Shown one piece after another: positions 22,840 through 24,593 of a stretch of DNA of 24,593 bases. This DNA is from an uncultured Prevotella sp. (GTDB taxonomy: Bacteria > Bacteroidota > Bacteroidia > Bacteroidales > Bacteroidaceae). The DNA is taken from positions 1-24,593 of the forward strand of contig CAKPRX010000028.1 in the NCBI GenBank assembly GCA_934183135.1, given 5' to 3'. Under the pieces are notes generated by a model. It did no database searches. It was not told where the DNA came from and saw only the letters and a list, made by a program, of their open reading frames with translations. How positions within the stretch are numbered: position 1 is the stretch's first letter; each line of letters begins with the position of its first letter. A program made the translations under genes and the position numbers.

Positions 22840-22871
22840 CAAAGTTACTCATTTCTGCCCGATAAACCAAG
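22840..22871 (-). promoter_or_regulatory. Promoter of the SPOR-FHA pair
   Basis: TAACTTTG on the minus strand (22840-22847) with CTTG, one mismatch from the -33 TTTG, 20 bp upstream (22868-22871). The -7 box ends 4 bp before the ATG, so transcription would start at or within a few bases of the start codon. Confidence 0.55.
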
Positions 22872-22972
22872 TAAACGGGGCTAAATATTTCAAGGGCTTT
22901 CAAAACCACCGTCAGTACGGATGCGACGATGATATTTTGATATTTTTTAATGGCTCGGGGCTCCAGATAGCA

Positions 22973-22997
22973 CTTTTTCAATTTTTTTTTGAAAAAG
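22973..22997. repeat. AT-rich inverted repeat upstream of the sRNA promoter
   Basis: CTTTTTCAA (22973-22981) and TTGAAAAAG (22989-22997) are perfect inverted repeats around a seven-T loop, ending 12 bp before the -33 box of the candidate sRNA. It could be an operator, an UP-like curved tract, or a terminator-like hairpin; the sequence does not decide. Confidence 0.5.
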
Positions 22998-23009
22998 TTA
23001 AGGATTTTA

Positions 23010-23040
23010 TTTGGTAGCTTAAAAAAAACATGTATCTTTG
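23010..23040 (+). promoter_or_regulatory. Consensus promoter of a candidate small RNA
   Basis: TTTG (23010-23013), exactly 19 bp, then TATCTTTG (23033-23040): both boxes perfect and at the standard spacing for the Bacteroidota housekeeping sigma factor. The best promoter match in the window, and no protein gene lies downstream on this strand. Confidence 0.8.
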
Positions 23041-23044
23041 CAAT

Positions 23045-23131
23045 CGTTATCCTGAAAACAATCTTTTTACCTTAAAATAGCTAATACCTATTGAAGATTA
23101 AAGCGGTCGCTGTGAAGCAGGCCGCTTTTTT
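23045..23131 (+). ncRNA. Candidate ~87 nt small RNA
   Basis: Bounded on the left by a perfect promoter and on the right by an intrinsic hairpin plus T run. The interval contains no ATG and no credible frame; a TTG-started frame runs through the terminator and is dismissed. The 5' part (to ~23090) is AT-rich and likely unpaired (for example TTAAAATAGCTAATACC), the 3' part is the terminator hairpin. The promoter-to-terminator layout is that described for the Bacteroidales-1 RNA motif; whether it belongs to that family needs a covariance-model search. It could instead be an orphan leader. The span 23132-23282 that follows, up to element copy B, holds nothing recognised. Confidence 0.6.
23101..23131 (+). 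terminator. Terminator of the candidate sRNA
   Basis: AAGCGGTC (23101-23108) pairs with GGCCGCTT (23120-23127, one G-U pair), with an inner GCT/AGC stem around a GTGA loop and one bulged A, followed by six T's. A strong rho-independent terminator by eye. Confidence 0.8.
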
Positions 23132-23282
23132 CGTCTCTATGCCTATGGCGGCAGCCACCGCTGTCGGGCACTCCTTAACCTGCCTTCGTTAGCTACATAG
23201 CAACAGGGCACCGCACAAGGTATGGCTATCCAGAGGTATGTGTAAGAAAGGCTGGCGAACGCTCGCGTCATGGTATGGACTG

Positions 23283-23754
23283 CAAAAAAGACTTTACAAG
23301 CGACTGTATATTTATGCAAAACGAGAGGCGACCATGTATAAATATACAGTCGTAGCGGCCGCTTTTCGGGGCGTAATTTCCGGATTTTTCTAACGAACCA
23401 GGACGTATCAGGGGGCACCAGGGGGTGTTTTGGGGCATCACGAGGGCCGTAAAAGTAATACTCTTTTACAAAGATAGAGGCGTTTTACGCATTTCCAGAG
23501 CCTATTTTCGGCTCTTTTGAGGATGGTTTCCGGAGTCACCGCGATGGTCATTTTTGTGCTCGCGATGGTCATTAGAATCGTAATGACCATCGCGAGCACA
23601 AAAATGACGGTTTTCAGGTGGCCAGAAAATAGTCTTTTTCGCCACCGGAGCCCCCACGGCGAGCGTACAGGCAAATTACAGAAGGCCGAAACGCTCCTGA
23701 CAGATGCCGAAACAGCAGAAATGTATATTTATACATTATCAGAAAAAACTTTAC
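23283..23754 (-). repeat. ~470 bp palindrome-rich intergenic element, copy B (inverted)
   Basis: Reverse-oriented relative to copy A at 12270-12737 and collinear with it throughout. The edge motif GTAAAG followed by T's is present at both ends (minus-strand sense), as are the terminal palindrome (23720-23737), the 28 bp-arm hairpin (23547-23608) and the 12 bp inverted repeat (23304-23315 with 23338-23349). Small insertions and many substitutions separate the copies outside the palindromes. No transposase and no matching target-site duplication that I can see. The flank 23755-23950 up to the yfcE stop holds nothing recognised. Confidence 0.85.
23547..23608. repeat. Perfect 28 bp-arm hairpin, core of element copy B
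   Basis: Arms 23547-23574 and 23581-23608 are exact reverse complements with a 6 nt loop (GAATCG). Relative to copy A, two neighbouring stem pairs are changed on both arms so that pairing is kept. Confidence 0.95.
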
Positions 23755-23950
23755 GATTACGGGGTATCCTCACGCTCGCTATCGCCACACCCGTTGAAAG
23801 GCTATGCCTGCTTATAAAGTGCAGCTACAGGGAACAGCAGCTGTCTCTATACCTATTTATATTATACGCGCACGCACGCGAAACGACAAAGAGGGGCCAT
23901 AGGGTGGGGCGGAGCGGTAGCCGACGGCGCGAAAAAGGGGCTGGCGCCTA

Positions 23951-24490
23951 TCAGAGTGTGAGCGATTGGAGCTCGGTTCCGTCTAACTGATACATGGTGA
24001 TGCGGCCGTGTTCGTAGATGGCCATCGTGGGTACGTTGCCACCCTTGGGGAAAGTGATAGAACCAGTATTGCAGTACACCGTGCCATCCTCGCGCATCAG
24101 GTGCCACAGGTGGGTATGTCCCGTAAACACAGCATCGTACTTGCCCTTGGGCATCTTCTCCTTATTATATATATGACCATGCGTCATGAACAGGCGCTTG
24201 CCCTCGTCAACTACCAGGGCATAGTCGGCCATGATGGGGAAGTCGAGAAGCATCTGGTCGACTTCGGAGTCGCAGTTGCCCCTGATGGCTATAACCTTAT
24301 CGGCCATGTCATTGAGTGTAGCGGCTATCTGCTTAGGGTCAAGTCCGGCTGGCACCCCGTTTCGTGGCCCATAGTTCAGTATGTCGCCCAGTATGCACAG
24401 GTAATCGCATTGCTGCTGATGAAAAAAAGATAAGGCTTGCTGGAGGGTGGGAAATGAACCGTGTATATCTGACAGTATCAAGTATTTCAT
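23951..24490 (-). CDS. yfcE: YfcE/MJ0936-type metallophosphoesterase
   Basis: 179 aa, typical length of this calcineurin-like family. All metal ligands are in place: Asp8 and His10 (LSDIHG), Asp36 (ILGDILNYGP), Asn72 (RGNCDSEVD), His104 (MTHGH), and His125/His127 (TGHTH). E. coli YfcE hydrolyses phosphodiesters in vitro with Mn2+; the natural substrate is not settled, and none can be inferred here. Cytoplasmic. The ATG lies 27 bp after the tRNA-Tyr 3' end on the same strand, so it may be read from the tRNA promoter. It has no close downstream partner; element copy B is about 200 bp beyond the stop. Confidence 0.93.
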   Translation of the reverse strand: MKYLILSDIHGSFPTLQQALSFFHQQQCDYLCILGDILNYGPRNGVPAGLDPKQIAATLNDMADKVIAIRGNCDSEVDQMLLDFPIMADYALVVDEGKRLFMTHGHIYNKEKMPKGKYDAVFTGHTHLWHLMREDGTVYCNTGSITFPKGGNVPTMAIYEHGRITMYQLDGTELQSLTL

Positions 24491-24517
24491 TTTCCGATAA
24501 GTTTACTTGTTGGGGAG

Positions 24518-24593
24518 TGGGTGGTGATGGATTCGAACCACCGAAGGCGAAAGCCAGCAGATTTACAGTCTGCCCCATTTGGCCACTCTGGTA
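24518..24593 (-). tRNA. tRNA-Tyr (GUA), 5' end cut by window
   Basis: On the minus strand the anticodon arm reads GCAGA-CTGTAAA-TCTGC with anticodon GTA (plus-strand 24564-24566). A long variable arm (GGC/GCC stem), the T arm GGTGG-TTCGAAT-CCATC, and the 3' acceptor strand ACCACCC plus discriminator A (ending at 24518) are present; a long variable arm fits bacterial tRNA-Tyr. The CCA tail is not encoded at the 3' end. The first acceptor bases lie beyond the right edge. Upstream of yfcE in the same direction. Confidence 0.95.

Noticed and set aside
23093..23191. TTG-started frame over the sRNA terminator with a hydrophobic look
   Set aside because: It runs straight through a strong terminator hairpin and T run and has no further support.
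12270..23754. CRISPR array or composite transposon formed by the repeated elements
   Set aside because: Only two copies, no regular spacers, no cas genes and no transposase; the enclosed genes are ordinary core metabolism.
23517..23990. 157 aa open frame within and beyond element copy B, similar to a 153 aa frame (12046-12507, minus) over copy A
   Set aside because: Similarity stops exactly at the element edge (...LSEKTL), after which the frames run into unrelated flanks, in copy A through the terminator and antisense to the cupin gene. Many of the base differences change amino acids, and the opposite strand is equally open. It is best seen as a by-product of the palindromic repeat.

Overview
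The window looks like chromosomal DNA of a Bacteroidales bacterium, most likely of the Prevotella group. The evidence is the gene set (HU-CCDC81/SPOR protein next to an FHA protein, ModF-like double ABC ATPase, MaeB malic enzyme, LysA starting KGTFP), promoters with the Bacteroidota TAnnTTTG -7 box (twice with TTTG exactly 19 bp upstream), and an almost complete lack of Shine-Dalgarno sequences. The genus is an inference from protein style; no 16S or phylogeny was available.

Layout. 1-653: the 3' part of hisC (+), convergent with a leftward terC-like/modF-like pair (656-3264). 3451-3768: a small YbjQ-family protein with a terminator-like hairpin behind it. 3981-6272: malic enzyme maeB, divergent from a TetR-type regulator (6406-7047). 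The regulator's stop overlaps that of a long RelA/SpoT protein (7044-9254) whose hydrolase centre is destroyed. 9446-11184: two overlapping AraC-type regulators, divergent from an exported carboxymuconolactone decarboxylase/cupin protein (11349-12182) that ends in a clear terminator. 12899-21125: a long leftward run hisH - hisA/hisF fusion - hisIE - ftsE - lysC - lysA - GT2 glycosyltransferase - GT4-like protein, mostly joined by 1-4 bp overlaps, so probably one or a few transcripts joining histidine, lysine/DAP, division and glycan functions. 21271-22835: an FHA/zinc-ribbon protein and an HU-CCDC81/SPOR membrane protein. 23951-24490: a YfcE-type phosphoesterase behind a tRNA-Tyr cut by the right edge.

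Non-coding content is the most unusual part. Two copies of a ~470 bp element (12270-12737 and, inverted, 23283-23754) flank the 10.5 kb his/lys/FHA-SPOR block. Each has a perfect 28-bp-arm hairpin whose arms differ between copies by compensatory base changes, plus three near-palindromic 14-mers of type TGYATAWWTATRCA. Beside the second copy lies a compact ~87 nt candidate small RNA with a textbook promoter and terminator.

Highest-value observations: the single-ORF HisA-HisF fusion, the paired element with its covarying hairpin and six 14-mers, the candidate sRNA, and the (p)ppGpp synthetase with a dead hydrolase domain.
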